Positions 43,078 through 52,013 of a stretch of 64,000 nt of DNA are shown one piece after another. Position numbers and translations under genes: made by a program. Within the stretch, counting starts at the first letter, position 1. Every line of letters starts with the position of its first letter. The notes below the pieces were generated by a model. That model had not been told where the DNA came from. It was given only the letters and a program-made list of their open reading frames with translations, and did not search any database. Source of the DNA: Bradyrhizobium sp. BR 10289 (GTDB taxonomy: Bacteria; Pseudomonadota; Alphaproteobacteria; Rhizobiales; Xanthobacteraceae). The DNA is taken from the NCBI RefSeq assembly GCF_019455385.1, contig NZ_JACOFR010000016.1, positions 116,968-180,967 on the forward strand, given 5' to 3'.

Positions 43078-43905
43078 ATGGACGTGCAGCGGATCGCCGC
43101 TTTTTCACAAGGCGCGCATGGGGGCAACCCGGCCGGTGTCGTGCTCTGCGACGCGCTGCCTCCGGCCGACCGGATGCTGGCGATCGCAGCCGAGGTCGGC
43201 TATTCGGAGACGGCGTTCGCCGCGCCGAGCGGGGATGGCTGGCGGGTGCGCTATTTCGCGCCCGAGATCGAGGTGCCGTTCTGCGGCCACGCGACGATCG
43301 CGCTCGGAGCCGCGCTTGCCCTTGCCCATGGCGACGGCACCTTCCCGCTCCAGCTCAACGACGCGACAATCACGGTTACGGGCTGGCGGAACGGCTCCGC
43401 GCTGATGGCGGCGCTGCAATCGCCGCGAACGCGGAGCGCGCAGGCACCGCAGGAGCTGGTCGCCGCCGCCCTCGACCTGTTCTCGTACGACGCTGCCGAT
43501 CTCGACCCGCGCCTGCCGCCCGCGATCGCCGAGGCGGGCGCGCGGCATCTCGTGCTGGCCCTGGCGAGCCGGCAGACACTGGCCGCGATGCATTACGATC
43601 TCGAGCAAGGGCGGCGGTTCATGACGGCGGCGGGCCTCGTCACGATCAGCCTCATCCATGCCGAAACGGACACGCTGTTCCATGCCCGCAATCCCTTCGC
43701 CGCCGGCGGCGTCTACGAGGATGCGGCGACGGGCGCCGCAGCCGCCGCCCTCGCAGGCTATCTGCGCGACCTTGGATGGCCTCATGGCGGCGCGATCGAC
43801 ATTGTCCAGGGCGAGGACATGGGCATGCCGTCGAAGCTGCGCGCCGAGATCAGCGCTGAACCCGGCGCGAGCATCCGGGTGTCCGGGGCGGCGCGGCTGA
43901 TGTAG
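43078..43905 (+). CDS. PhzF-family isomerase
   Basis: This 275-aa member of the phenazine biosynthesis PhzF/diaminopimelate-epimerase-like fold has GNPAGVVLCDALPPADRMLAIAAEVGYSETAF near the N terminus with the conserved Glu, FCGHATIALGAAL, and EDAATGAAAAALAGYL near the C terminus. GGAGGG lies just before ATG 43078. Single PhzF-like genes occur in many bacteria without phenazines; the reaction is unknown. Confidence 0.9.
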   Translation: MDVQRIAAFSQGAHGGNPAGVVLCDALPPADRMLAIAAEVGYSETAFAAPSGDGWRVRYFAPEIEVPFCGHATIALGAALALAHGDGTFPLQLNDATITVTGWRNGSALMAALQSPRTRSAQAPQELVAAALDLFSYDAADLDPRLPPAIAEAGARHLVLALASRQTLAAMHYDLEQGRRFMTAAGLVTISLIHAETDTLFHARNPFAAGGVYEDAATGAAAAALAGYLRDLGWPHGGAIDIVQGEDMGMPSKLRAEISAEPGASIRVSGAARLM

Positions 43906-44054
43906 CGGACGGAGCCCGGAGACGGGTGGAGCCGTTCGGGCCTGCACCATGCGCGGATAGCAACGCAATGCAGCAGTTCATGCGTCGGGGCCGCCTTGCG
44001 AAACCAGCTGTCCCGAACGATGCTTGCGCGCACCGTGCATCAAAGGAATGATCC

Positions 44055-45260
44055 ATGCCTGTCGACCACAAAGCCGCCACCGATCGTCTCATGCGCTTCC
44101 TCGCGATCGAGGGCGTCACCGGACAGGAGGCGGCGATCGGGCGTGAGCTCACCGCCGCGCTGAAGGAGAGCGGCGTGCCGGCCAAGGCGATCCGGCTCGA
44201 CGACGCCAATACCCGCATTCCCGTGCCGACCGAGACCGGCAATCTCATCGTCGACCTGCCCGGCCGCGGCACGCTACACAACCAGCCGCGCATCATGTTC
44301 ATGACCCACATGGACACCGTGCCGCTCTGCGCCGGCGCCAAGCCGAAGAAGTCCGGCCGCAAAATCGTCAACGAGGCCAAGACCGCGCTCGGCGGCGACA
44401 ATCGCTGCGGCTGCGGCGTGCTGGTGACGCTGGCGGCCGAGCTCGAAAAGCAGAAGCTCGACCATCCTCCGATCACGCTGCTGTTCTGCGTGCGCGAGGA
44501 GAGCGGGCTCTATGGCGCGCGCCACGTCAAGCTGGACGAGCTCGGCTCGCCGGTGATGGCCTTCAACTATGACGGCGGCTCGGCCTCCAATGTCGTCATC
44601 GGCGCGGTCGGCGCCGACCGCTGGACCGTCGAGATTTTCGGCCGCGCCTCCCATGCCGGCGTCGCGCCCGAGCGCGGCATCTCCTCGACCATGATCATGT
44701 CGCTGGCGCTTGCCGACGTGCAGGCCGGCGGCTGGTTCGGCAAGGTGGTGAAGGGCAAGGGCGCCAGCGCCCGGCAGGGCACCAGCAATGTCGGCCCCGT
44801 CACCGGTGGCGAGGGCCGGCCCGCGGGCGATGCCACCAACGTCGTCACCGACTACGTCCATGTGCGCGGCGAGAGCCGCAGCCATGACGGAAAATTCTTC
44901 AAGGAGATCACGAAGGCCTACAAGGCCGCGTTCGAGAAGGCGGCCAAGAAAGTGACGAACGCACAGGGCAAGTCCGGCAAAGTCAAGTTCAAGGCCGAAA
45001 CCGACTATTATCCGTTCCGCATGAAGGAGAATCTGCCCGTCGTGAAGCGCGCGATCGAGGCGGTGTCCGCGGTCGGCGGCACCCCGAACGTCCGTGCCGC
45101 CAATGGCGGCCTCGATGCCAACTGGATGGTCCGCCATGGCATTCCCACCGTGACCTTCGGCGCCGGCCAGAACGAGGCGCACACGGTCGACGAGTGGATC
45201 AACCTCGACGAATACGATCGCGCCTGCGCGCTGGCCGTGCAGCTCGCGACGATGCGGTGA
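44055..45260 (+). CDS. M20-family peptidase, PepT-like
   Basis: This 401-aa zinc aminopeptidase of the M20/M25/M40 group has metal ligands in MFMTHMDTVPLC, LGGDNRCGCGVLV, CVREESGLYGARHV and a later HTVDEW. The lid domain is present between about residues 180 and 300. It is cytosolic. It overlaps the next gene by one base. Peptide trimming in amino-acid nutrition is the likely role. Confidence 0.92.
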   Translation: MPVDHKAATDRLMRFLAIEGVTGQEAAIGRELTAALKESGVPAKAIRLDDANTRIPVPTETGNLIVDLPGRGTLHNQPRIMFMTHMDTVPLCAGAKPKKSGRKIVNEAKTALGGDNRCGCGVLVTLAAELEKQKLDHPPITLLFCVREESGLYGARHVKLDELGSPVMAFNYDGGSASNVVIGAVGADRWTVEIFGRASHAGVAPERGISSTMIMSLALADVQAGGWFGKVVKGKGASARQGTSNVGPVTGGEGRPAGDATNVVTDYVHVRGESRSHDGKFFKEITKAYKAAFEKAAKKVTNAQGKSGKVKFKAETDYYPFRMKENLPVVKRAIEAVSAVGGTPNVRAANGGLDANWMVRHGIPTVTFGAGQNEAHTVDEWINLDEYDRACALAVQLATMR

Positions 45261-45796
45261 TGCAAATGGTTCGGTTCGCGCTCGCGGGATTGGCGCTGCT
45301 GGCGCTTGGGGGCGCGGCCGGCGCGGAAGAGGACAACAGCGCCCTGCTGGTCGATCTCTTCGCAAAAATCTGCGCGCCCAAGCCGGCGAGGCCAAGCCAG
45401 GTCGAGCGCATCGCCGGCGGACTGGGCTTTGTCAGTGACGGCGGCCCGATCACGGCCGAGATGGAGCGCGGGCCAAAGATCGACATTCTCTATATGGCGA
45501 AATTGATGAGGCGGGGCGAGCGGCTCGGCAGCATGACGGCTTATTTCGCAGGACCGGACGATGGCCCGAGCGTGACCTGCACGGTATCGGCCGTCGGCGT
45601 TTCGGCTGACGCGCTGCCCGGACTGATCGAGACATCGTTGAAAGCCGGCGAGCGGACCGACAAGCCGTCTAAAGACGACAATCTTCGCCTGGCGAGCTGG
45701 CGTACCGGGGCCGGCGACACGCTCGACATGTCGGTGTGGCGAACCTCGCCGCAGCGGGCCTCGATCACCATCAATTACTACGCTGACAAGCGGTGA
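45260..45796 (+). CDS. Small exported hypothetical protein
   Basis: This 178-aa protein starts at ATG 45260 in TGATG overlap with the peptidase and has a signal peptide (MVRFALAGLALLALGGAAGA). The mature part has two Cys (ICAPKP and SVTCTVS) that could form a disulfide, and no recognised domain. Translational coupling ties it to the peptidase but gives no function. Confidence 0.8.
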   Translation: MQMVRFALAGLALLALGGAAGAEEDNSALLVDLFAKICAPKPARPSQVERIAGGLGFVSDGGPITAEMERGPKIDILYMAKLMRRGERLGSMTAYFAGPDDGPSVTCTVSAVGVSADALPGLIETSLKAGERTDKPSKDDNLRLASWRTGAGDTLDMSVWRTSPQRASITINYYADKR

Positions 45797-45873
45797 GCGG
45801 GATCAGGCCGCCCCGCGCGGCCTTATCACGCGTTGCGGGCGTGGATGGCGCAGCTACAATGCGGGTAGCCCGC

Positions 45874-45952
45874 GATGGGTAGCAGGCAGCGAAACCCATC
45901 GCTACCTGCGCAGTTGAAGATGATGGGTTTCGCTTCGCTCGACCCGTCCTAC
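45874..45952. repeat. Dispersed palindromic repeat
   Basis: Two hairpin-forming units: GATGGGT...ACCCATC at 45874-45900 and a GATGGGTTTCGC unit followed by GACCCGTCCTAC at about 45921-45952. The unit resembles repeats commonly seen between bradyrhizobial genes. Confidence 0.7.
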
Positions 45953-45977
45953 AAGAAGAAAAACGCAGGGAGGCCGC

Positions 45978-47063
45978 ATGCCACACATCGCCAATATCGA
46001 AGCCGGATTCTACCGGATCCCCCTCCCCGTCACGCTGTCCGACTCCACGCATGGCGAGATCGCGGCGTTCGAGCTGATCACCTGCCGAATCCGCGATGCC
46101 GATGGCGCCGAAGGCGTCGGCTACACCTACACGGTCGGGCGCAATGGCGGGGCGGTCGCCGATATCCTCAAACGCGAGATCCCGCCGCTGGTCGAGGGAC
46201 GCGAGGCTGATGACACGGAAGCTGTCTGGCATCACGTCTGGTGGGCCCTGCATTATGGCGGGCGCGGCGGGCCGGCGGTGCTGGCGCTGTCCGCGCTCGA
46301 CATCGCGCTGTGGGATCTGAAGGCGCGGCGCGCCAAACTGCCGCTGTATCAGCTGCTCGGCGGGTTCGATGCGCGCGTGCCGTGTTACGCCGGCGGCATC
46401 GACCTCGACCTCTCCGTCGAGGCGCTGCTCGCGCAGACCGACGGCAATCTCGCCAGGGGCTTTCGCGCCATCAAGATGAAGGTCGGCCGGCCCGACCTGA
46501 CATCCGACGTCGCGCGCGTCGCGGCGATGCGACAGCATCTCGGCGGGGGCTTCCCGCTGATGGCGGATGCCAACATGAAATGGACGGTGGAGGAGGCGAT
46601 CCGCGCCGCGCGCGCCTTCGTGCCCTACGATCTCACCTGGCTGGAAGAGCCGATCATTCCCGACGACGTCGCGGGCCATGCCCGCATCATGCAGGCCGCC
46701 GGCGTGCCGATCGCGGCGGGGGAGAATTTGCGCTCGCTGTGGGAGTTCAAGACCTACATCGCGGCGGGTGCGGTGTCCTATCCCGAACCCGACGTCACCA
46801 ATTGCGGCGGCGTCACCGCCTTCATGAAGATCGCGCGGCTGGCAGAGGCCTTCAACCTGCCCGTCACCAGCCACGGTGCCCACGACATCACCGTGCACCT
46901 GCTCGCGGCCTGCCCCAACCGCTCCTATCTGGAGGCGCACGGCTTCGGCCTCGACACATATATCGAGCATCCGCTCGTGCTGGAGGACGGCAAGGCGGTG
47001 GCGCCGGACCGGCCCGGTCATGGCGTCGGCTTTGACTGGAAAGGGTTGGCGAAGCTGGCGTGA
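45978..47063 (+). CDS. Mandelate racemase/enolase-superfamily protein
   Basis: This 361-aa barrel enzyme has the base Lys in KMKVGRP, metal ligands in MADANMKW (Asp), TWLEEPI (Glu) and AGENLRS (Glu), and the catalytic His in SHGAHD. This set is typical of the mandelate racemase subgroup and sugar-acid dehydratases. The start codon follows a GGGAGG. The substrate is not identifiable; an acid sugar or hydroxyproline-type substrate is possible. Confidence 0.92.
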   Translation: MPHIANIEAGFYRIPLPVTLSDSTHGEIAAFELITCRIRDADGAEGVGYTYTVGRNGGAVADILKREIPPLVEGREADDTEAVWHHVWWALHYGGRGGPAVLALSALDIALWDLKARRAKLPLYQLLGGFDARVPCYAGGIDLDLSVEALLAQTDGNLARGFRAIKMKVGRPDLTSDVARVAAMRQHLGGGFPLMADANMKWTVEEAIRAARAFVPYDLTWLEEPIIPDDVAGHARIMQAAGVPIAAGENLRSLWEFKTYIAAGAVSYPEPDVTNCGGVTAFMKIARLAEAFNLPVTSHGAHDITVHLLAACPNRSYLEAHGFGLDTYIEHPLVLEDGKAVAPDRPGHGVGFDWKGLAKLA

Positions 47064-47148
47064 CACCCGGAATGACGGGGAAAAGCGGCGCGCGTTGCTG
47101 CACGCGAGGCATTCGCTGGCGCGTGATGCGGCGGGCCGATATTCGGCT

Positions 47149-48336
47149 ATGCTGGCGACAGCCGGCCCTCCCAGTGAAAGACCCATCTTGACCCCCGAGT
47201 TGCACCAGAAACTGACCGCGTGGCGCCGGCATCTGCATGCCCACCCCGAACTCTCCCTCCAGGAAAAGGCCACCGCCGCCTTCGTGCAGGAAAAACTCAC
47301 CGAGCTCGGCATTCCCTTCGAAGCCGGCATCGGCGGCCATGGCGTCGTCGCGACCTTGACGCGCGGATCCGCGCAAGGCGCCGTCGGCCTGCGCGCCGAC
47401 ATGGATGCGCTGCCGATCACCGAGGACACCGGCCTGCCCTATGCCTCGACGACGCCGGGCGTGATGCATGCCTGCGGCCATGACGGTCACACCGCTTCGC
47501 TGCTCGGCGCCGCGGCGCTGCTTGCGGCCGACACCAGCTGGAGCGGCACGGTCCATTTCATATTCCAGCCGGCCGAGGAAGGTTTTGGCGGCGCGCGCAT
47601 GATGGTCGCCGACGGGCTGCTCGAGCGGTTTCCGATGCAGCGCGTGTTCGGCTTCCACAACTGGCCCGGCCTTCAGGCCGGCACCATCGCGGTCCATGAC
47701 GGCGTGGTCATGGCGTCCGGCGGGCGCATCAGCATCACCATCGAGGGCCATCCGGGCCACGCCGGCATGCCGCATCTGACGCGCGATCCGGTGATGGCGG
47801 CGGGCCATCTCATCGTGGCGCTGCAATCGGTGGTGTCGCGCAGCGTCGATCCGCTCGACACCGCCGTGCTCTCGCTGTGCACGCTCGAAGGCGGCACCGC
47901 GCGCAACCAGATCGCCGGACGCGTCGTGATCGGCGGCACGCTGCGGTTTCATCGCGAGGCGGTGAAGGACATTCTTCTTGCTCGTATAGATGAAATCTGC
48001 GCTGGCATCGCGACGAGCTTCGGCGTCAAGGTCACGCCCGAGATCGTGATGGGGGTCGGCGTCGTGATCAACACACAGGCCGAAGCGGGTCTCGCCCGCC
48101 TCGCGGCCGAGAAGGTGAAGGCGCCGCTGCGCCGCGATCTCGCGCCCAGCATGGCGGGCGAGGATTTTGCCTTCTACCTGCAGAAGCGCCCCGGCGCCTT
48201 CGTCTGGATCGGCAACGGCGATTTGCGCGACGGCGCCGAGCTGCACGGCCCGCGCTACGATTTCAACGACGCTATCCTCCCCGTCGCATCCGGCTGGATG
48301 GCCGAAGTCGCAAAGGCGGCGCTGGCGTCGAACTAG
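47149..48336 (+). CDS. M20 amidohydrolase (hippurate hydrolase/IAA-amino acid hydrolase type)
   Basis: This 395-aa zinc amidohydrolase of the M20D group has HPELSLQEKATA near the N terminus, VMHACGHDGHTASLLGAA with metal ligands, PAEEGFGGARMMV with the catalytic Glu, and HGPRYDFNDAILPVASGWMAEV at the end. It hydrolyses N-acyl amino acids. TTG 47188 is an alternative start. The stop codon at 48334-48336 uses the first base of the left inverted repeat, showing that the insertion begins exactly at the end of this gene. Confidence 0.92.
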   Translation: MLATAGPPSERPILTPELHQKLTAWRRHLHAHPELSLQEKATAAFVQEKLTELGIPFEAGIGGHGVVATLTRGSAQGAVGLRADMDALPITEDTGLPYASTTPGVMHACGHDGHTASLLGAAALLAADTSWSGTVHFIFQPAEEGFGGARMMVADGLLERFPMQRVFGFHNWPGLQAGTIAVHDGVVMASGGRISITIEGHPGHAGMPHLTRDPVMAAGHLIVALQSVVSRSVDPLDTAVLSLCTLEGGTARNQIAGRVVIGGTLRFHREAVKDILLARIDEICAGIATSFGVKVTPEIVMGVGVVINTQAEAGLARLAAEKVKAPLRRDLAPSMAGEDFAFYLQKRPGAFVWIGNGDLRDGAELHGPRYDFNDAILPVASGWMAEVAKAALASN

Positions 48337-48353
48337 GGCGTGTACTCATAAAC
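48336..48353 (+). repeat. Left 18-bp terminal inverted repeat
   Basis: GGGCGTGTACTCATAAAC, exact complement of 51978-51995. It overlaps the last base of the M20 hydrolase stop codon. Confidence 0.9.
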
Positions 48354-48706
48354 CCGCGCCGCACTTCGTATGGAGTCCGCCATGCCGTCGATAGCGGCGC
48401 TTTGATACACCTCACTCTACGTCCGAGATGGGTCTTGGCTGTGTGAAAACGCCCAGACGCTCGAGCGCGATAGAAGAACCTATTCGTCCCAAACCATCGT
48501 AGCGCCGAGTTGCGCAAGCGCCTTCATCCTAGACGACGAACTGAAGAATGTAATTCTAGCCGAGTTTTGGTCTTTCGCGTTTTTACACAACCGGGGCCAG
48601 AAGGAGACATTGCCGGCGGTCAGCTAGTGGGCGTCCGGAGTGTTGGCTCGTTCCGGCGGTGTGACAAATCTTCCCGCACCGCTCCATTGCGCCGAATTTA
48701 GCAAGA
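48354..48706. other. Non-coding stretch inside the insertion
   Basis: No credible gene is seen in these 353 bp. A CTGTGTGAAAAC segment (about 48439-48450) and an oppositely oriented TTTTTACACAACC (about 48583-48595) look like remnants of one dispersed element. Confidence 0.5.
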
Positions 48707-49279
48707 TCAAACTCTCGCCAACTGCAGCACGGCCTCAACGCCGCCTTCCAGGATCTGCTCTGCTTGGATGGTGTCGGGGACGGCCCGCGCGAACTGGAGG
48801 GTGCCCACCATGAGGCCGAAGATGGCCGTCGCGCGCCGGTGCTTTTTGACGGAATCTCCGCCGGGAAGCAGCGCGGCTAGGGCCGTGACGTAGCTATGCA
48901 GTGCTTTCTCGTAATCTCGCCTGGTGGCCAAAGGTTGACGGGCGATTTCCGGAAGCAACGCCGCGGAGGGACACCCGTCCGCGGCGCCTTCAAGGTGGGC
49001 GCGGTTCAGATATCGGCGGATCGTGCCTTCGAGATCGATGCCCTTAAGCTGATCTCGCTCAAGGCAAAGCTGCTGCTCACCCAGCGCTCTGCCCAGCGCT
49101 TCGCGAACAAGCGCGCCCTTGGACTCGAAGTGCGGAGAGAAGGCTCCTTTGGTGAGGCCGGCCTCGCCCATAATCCCCGCAATTCCCGTGGCGGTGATAC
49201 CGTCCCGGCGCATGCACTTCGATGCCACGTCGACAATATGCCGTCGTGTCTCCGCCTTGTGACCCTTCTCGAAGCGCAT
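48707..49279 (-). CDS. TetR/AcrR-family regulator
   Basis: This 190-aa repressor-type protein has an N-terminal helix-turn-helix: RRHIVDVASKCMRRDGITATGIAGIMGEAGLTKGAFSPHFESKGALVREAL, the standard TetR DNA-binding domain with FxPHF in place of the usual YYHF. The C-terminal ligand domain is without known relatives to me. ATG 49279 is chosen because it begins just before the HTH; upstream in-frame codons to 49375 would overlap the amidase. It is the second gene after the amidase and is probably the regulator of the palindrome at 50872. Confidence 0.88.
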   Translation of the reverse strand: MRFEKGHKAETRRHIVDVASKCMRRDGITATGIAGIMGEAGLTKGAFSPHFESKGALVREALGRALGEQQLCLERDQLKGIDLEGTIRRYLNRAHLEGAADGCPSAALLPEIARQPLATRRDYEKALHSYVTALAALLPGGDSVKKHRRATAIFGLMVGTLQFARAVPDTIQAEQILEGGVEAVLQLARV

Positions 49280-49325
49280 TTCTCGCAACTCCACCAATAC
49301 CCGGCATCCGCTATGGATCATGGCG

Positions 49326-50786
49326 CTAGGTCGCGATTGGCCCGGTACCAAAAACGCCTTCGATCTTGCGTGCAAGGGCCAGCAGCGTCCGGTCGCTACC
49401 TAGCGAAGCATCAAGCTCCAGGCCAATTGGCAGTCCGGCGCGAGAAAGGCCGACGGGAAGACTGATACCCGGCAACCCCACGCTGCTCGCCGACACGGTG
49501 TGGTTTGCCAAAGCTAGGTAGCTAACTTCCTGCCCCGCAATATGGACAGTCGTCTGCTCCTCGACCAAAGGCGCTGTGCAGGGCGTGGTCGGTTGCAGAA
49601 TGACCAGCGCCCCATGAGAGACGAACGCCCTGTTGAGCCGACGCTGGATTTCCGGCCGGCTCACATCGAGCGCCATGTGATAGGCTTCTGCCGAGGTAGC
49701 GCCTGCGCCACCTGGAAGTACAATATGCCCCCACGCCTGCCGAAGTTGGGGCTTAAGGCCCTCGTAAATGGCCTCGAAGGTGGTCGGAATGTCCTGGCGG
49801 CGAAGAAATTCCGAGATTGCGCCCATCGTCTCATAAGCGAAGATGCCCCACGTCGCGGTTTTGACGAGGGCATTGAAATCGTCGCCAAGGTCTACTTCAA
49901 CGATCTCGGCGCCAGCATCCTGCAGCCGCCGCACCACCTCTCGGAAGCGGGTCTCGATTTCCGGGTCCACCAGATCCAGGAACTGTCGCGGCGCGAAGGC
50001 CAGCCTCGCTCCCTTCAGGCCGTTGCCGCCGTTGGACGGCTGGACGACCGCTTGTTCACCCGTCATGACCTGATCGAGCAAAATGCAGTCCTCGACGCTT
50101 CGCGCGAATGCGCCCGTCGTATCGAGCGTATGGGAGATCGGAGCAACGCCATCGCGCGGCCAACGTCCGGTCGTTGGCTTGAATCCCACGACACCACAGA
50201 ACGATGCGGGCACCCGGATTGACCCAACGGTGTCACCGCCCAACGACGCCGGAACGAGGCCGGCGGCCACCGCTGCGGCGGAGCCGCTAGAGGAGCCCCC
50301 TGACATGTGATCCCGCGCGTGCGGATTCTTCACCTGACCATAACGTGCGTTGTGACCGGTCAAGCCGTAAGACATCTCGACAAGGTTGTTCTTGCCGAAG
50401 ATCAATGCGCCCGCCTCCTTAATGGCCCGGACAGCGTCGGCATCTTCGCGCGGCACAAAATGAGCCAGACTTTCGATTCCCAGACTAGTGGGTAGCCCTT
50501 TCGTCAAATAACTGTCCTTCACCCCAAGCGGCATGCCAAGCAGCGGGGCCGTCGATCCGGCTGCACGCAACTTGTCTGCGGCCCTGGCGGCCGCCATCAC
50601 CTCCGCCTCGTCGATGGTGATGAAGGCGTTCAGTTCGGCAAGCGCTCGGGCGCGCTGTAAAAGGGCCGTGGTGTAGCCCTCGGAGGTGATGTCGCCGTTG
50701 CGAACCGCTGTTGCAGCGATTGCGAGCCCAAGCGAGCTGAGATCTGCGGTTTGTAGTGATGAGGCAGTGGTCGTGTCGTCGTCCAT
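49326..50786 (-). CDS. Amidase signature enzyme
   Basis: This 486-aa serine amidohydrolase has the Ser-cisSer-Lys triad: Lys in MPLGVKDSYLTKG, cis-Ser in SGGSSSGSAAAVAAG, nucleophile Ser in GGDTVGSIRVPASFCG. GAGG lies 8 nt before ATG 50786; a longer frame to 50864 lies in the promoter. The gene is transcribed together with the TetR gene 46 bp downstream. The substrate may be an aryl or alkyl amide; a detoxification or nitrogen-scavenging role fits the accessory location. Confidence 0.92.
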   Translation of the reverse strand: MDDDTTTASSLQTADLSSLGLAIAATAVRNGDITSEGYTTALLQRARALAELNAFITIDEAEVMAAARAADKLRAAGSTAPLLGMPLGVKDSYLTKGLPTSLGIESLAHFVPREDADAVRAIKEAGALIFGKNNLVEMSYGLTGHNARYGQVKNPHARDHMSGGSSSGSAAAVAAGLVPASLGGDTVGSIRVPASFCGVVGFKPTTGRWPRDGVAPISHTLDTTGAFARSVEDCILLDQVMTGEQAVVQPSNGGNGLKGARLAFAPRQFLDLVDPEIETRFREVVRRLQDAGAEIVEVDLGDDFNALVKTATWGIFAYETMGAISEFLRRQDIPTTFEAIYEGLKPQLRQAWGHIVLPGGAGATSAEAYHMALDVSRPEIQRRLNRAFVSHGALVILQPTTPCTAPLVEEQTTVHIAGQEVSYLALANHTVSASSVGLPGISLPVGLSRAGLPIGLELDASLGSDRTLLALARKIEGVFGTGPIAT

Positions 50787-50862
50787 GGAAATCCTCGCCA
50801 GGAGCTGTTTGGCGGCACCCGGCCGCCGCCCAACAGCGGCCCAGCTCAATGCCATTATGGTC

Positions 50863-50890
50863 ATAATATAAAATTACGATCGTAATTCAA
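50863..50890 (-). promoter_or_regulatory. Amidase-tetR promoter with operator in the spacer
   Basis: On the minus strand -35 TTGAAT (50890-50885) and -10 TATTAT (50868-50863) are separated by 16 nt. The perfect 16-bp palindrome AATTACGATCGTAATT (50872-50887) fills that spacer and the -35 edge, an ideal repressor position for the adjacent TetR protein. The remaining sequence from 50891 to 51139 shows no gene apart from a repeat remnant. Confidence 0.75.
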
Positions 50891-50979
50891 TGAGGATGGC
50901 GACTAGCTAGGGACACAAGCGCGTGAAGTGTCGACGGACGATTGCGGGCAATGACTGGTTCAGTGACTTCTGCATTGGG

Positions 50980-51095
50980 TCAAAATCGGCGGTCTTGGTA
51001 GATGTGAGCTGCTTCCGGTCCGCAGCCAGGAGCAGACGTTTGGAAATGCGCGGAGGTAGTCGGCCTCGGGCCAATAGGCGACATCGCCAGTGCGT
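50980..51095. repeat. Dispersed repeat remnant
   Basis: The segment includes GCTTCCGGTCCGCAGCCAGGAGCAGACGTT split over consecutive blocks and a later GGCCTCGGGCCAATAGGCGACAT. It resembles a widely dispersed rhizobial non-coding repeat whose chance translation contains GDVAYWPEAD-like strings. Confidence 0.4.
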
Positions 51096-51139
51096 CCTGA
51101 TATGAGGAGGTTACCCACCGCCTTAGTCATGAGGTTCAT

Positions 51140-51421
51140 ATGATAACGGACCAGAACGCGCTGTGCGTCGATGTCGAATACGTCATCAATGCGAATGGTA
51201 CGAAGACGATTCTGGTGGTCGGGACTGACTTGCAGTTGGACCCAGCCGAAATCGATTTCGACAAGGCGGCAGTGGATGCGCTTTGCTTTGATCTGGAGCG
51301 GCATCGTGGGTCAATCCCCTACGTCGAAGCGATCCGGCTTGTGCGGAGACGGCCTGGGTCAGCCGAGTCGACAATGTTATCCGGAACGCTCGGAGAGCAC
51401 CGAATTAGGACCAACCTCTAA
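51140..51421 (+). CDS. Orphan small protein in the insertion
   Basis: This 93-aa soluble protein has GAGG 5 nt before its ATG. It has a regular alternating start (VDVEYVINANGTKTILVVGTDLQLDPAEIDFDKAAVDALCFDLERH) that looks like a true fold, but I recognise no family. Another open frame starting at 51171 covers the same DNA and looks less protein-like. No neighbour clarifies a role. Confidence 0.5.
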   Translation: MITDQNALCVDVEYVINANGTKTILVVGTDLQLDPAEIDFDKAAVDALCFDLERHRGSIPYVEAIRLVRRRPGSAESTMLSGTLGEHRIRTNL

Positions 51422-51621
51422 CCCAGCCGAAGGGGACCGCGCGGTCCGCTAAGGCTGACGCATCCGCGCAACTCTACACTAAGGATGAATGCCAGCGTCG
51501 CATGTTGCCGCCCAGTGAGCGTTTAGTGTGCGTACCGTTGCGGCCCATTCGTCGCTCCTTTGTCAAATCGTGTGCCGGCTATGATTTCGTTGAATGGCCG
51601 CGCCATTGAAGAAAGTGTGTC

Positions 51622-51876
51622 ATGTGGAACAGGATCGCCCTTGGATTTGTGGGTTTATTCTTCACGTTCTCGGCGGGGATGCAGTTACAGTTGTGGTGGG
51701 AAAAAGGCCAGGTCCGTAAGTACTATTATAGACGCGAAGGGGCGTCGTACCTCGTGAACTATGATTTGGAGCCAATTACGTACAGCGCACTGGTGCTTAC
51801 CTTCGTCCTTGGCCTTGTTGCAGGGCTCTGTATGGTCTGGGTGGCACTGGGTGGTAAGCTGCCGTGGACACGCTAG
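51622..51876 (+). CDS. Small membrane protein with two helices
   Basis: This 84-aa protein has two hydrophobic helices, IALGFVGLFFTFSAGMQLQLWW and SALVLTFVLGLVAGLCMVWVAL, with a polar Tyr/Arg-rich loop between. No family is recognised and the ribosome binding site is weak. It lies near the right end of the insertion. Confidence 0.55.
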   Translation: MWNRIALGFVGLFFTFSAGMQLQLWWEKGQVRKYYYRREGASYLVNYDLEPITYSALVLTFVLGLVAGLCMVWVALGGKLPWTR

Positions 51877-51977
51877 TCCGAAGGCCATGCGGTTTGACGT
51901 TCAGGTGTCCGCAAAGGGTCACAAGCCGCCGATCAGGCTGAAGGTGGAAGACCTCCGCTTTGCGTTGGTAAGCCGAC

Positions 51978-51995
51978 GTTTATGAGTACACGCCC
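51978..51995 (-). repeat. Right 18-bp terminal inverted repeat
   Basis: Exact complement of 48336-48353. It lies 18 bp from the stop of the Mfd-like gene. Confidence 0.9.
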
Positions 51996-52013
51996 CAGCC
52001 GTAGGCCGCGCCC

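Larger units (their letters stand above)
48336..51995. mobile_element. Inverted-repeat-bounded insertion between convergent genes
   Basis: Perfect 18-bp inverted repeats GGGCGTGTACTCATAAAC (48336-48353) and its complement (51978-51995) enclose 3.6 kb. The unit sits between the convergent M20 hydrolase and Mfd-like genes. Inside are a TetR regulator, an amidase, two small orphan genes, unusually long non-coding stretches and locally AT-rich DNA, unlike the dense flanks. No transposase is seen, so it is a non-autonomous or decayed element, or cargo between two insertion-sequence ends. No clear target-site duplication is visible. Confidence 0.65.

Noticed and set aside
48272..48517. 81-codon minus-strand frame across the left inverted repeat
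   Set aside because: Composition is repeat-like and the frame runs antisense into the M20 hydrolase.
51171..51452. Alternative 93-codon frame overlapping the orphan gene at 51140
   Set aside because: Less protein-like and without ribosome binding site; the 51140 frame has GAGG at good spacing.
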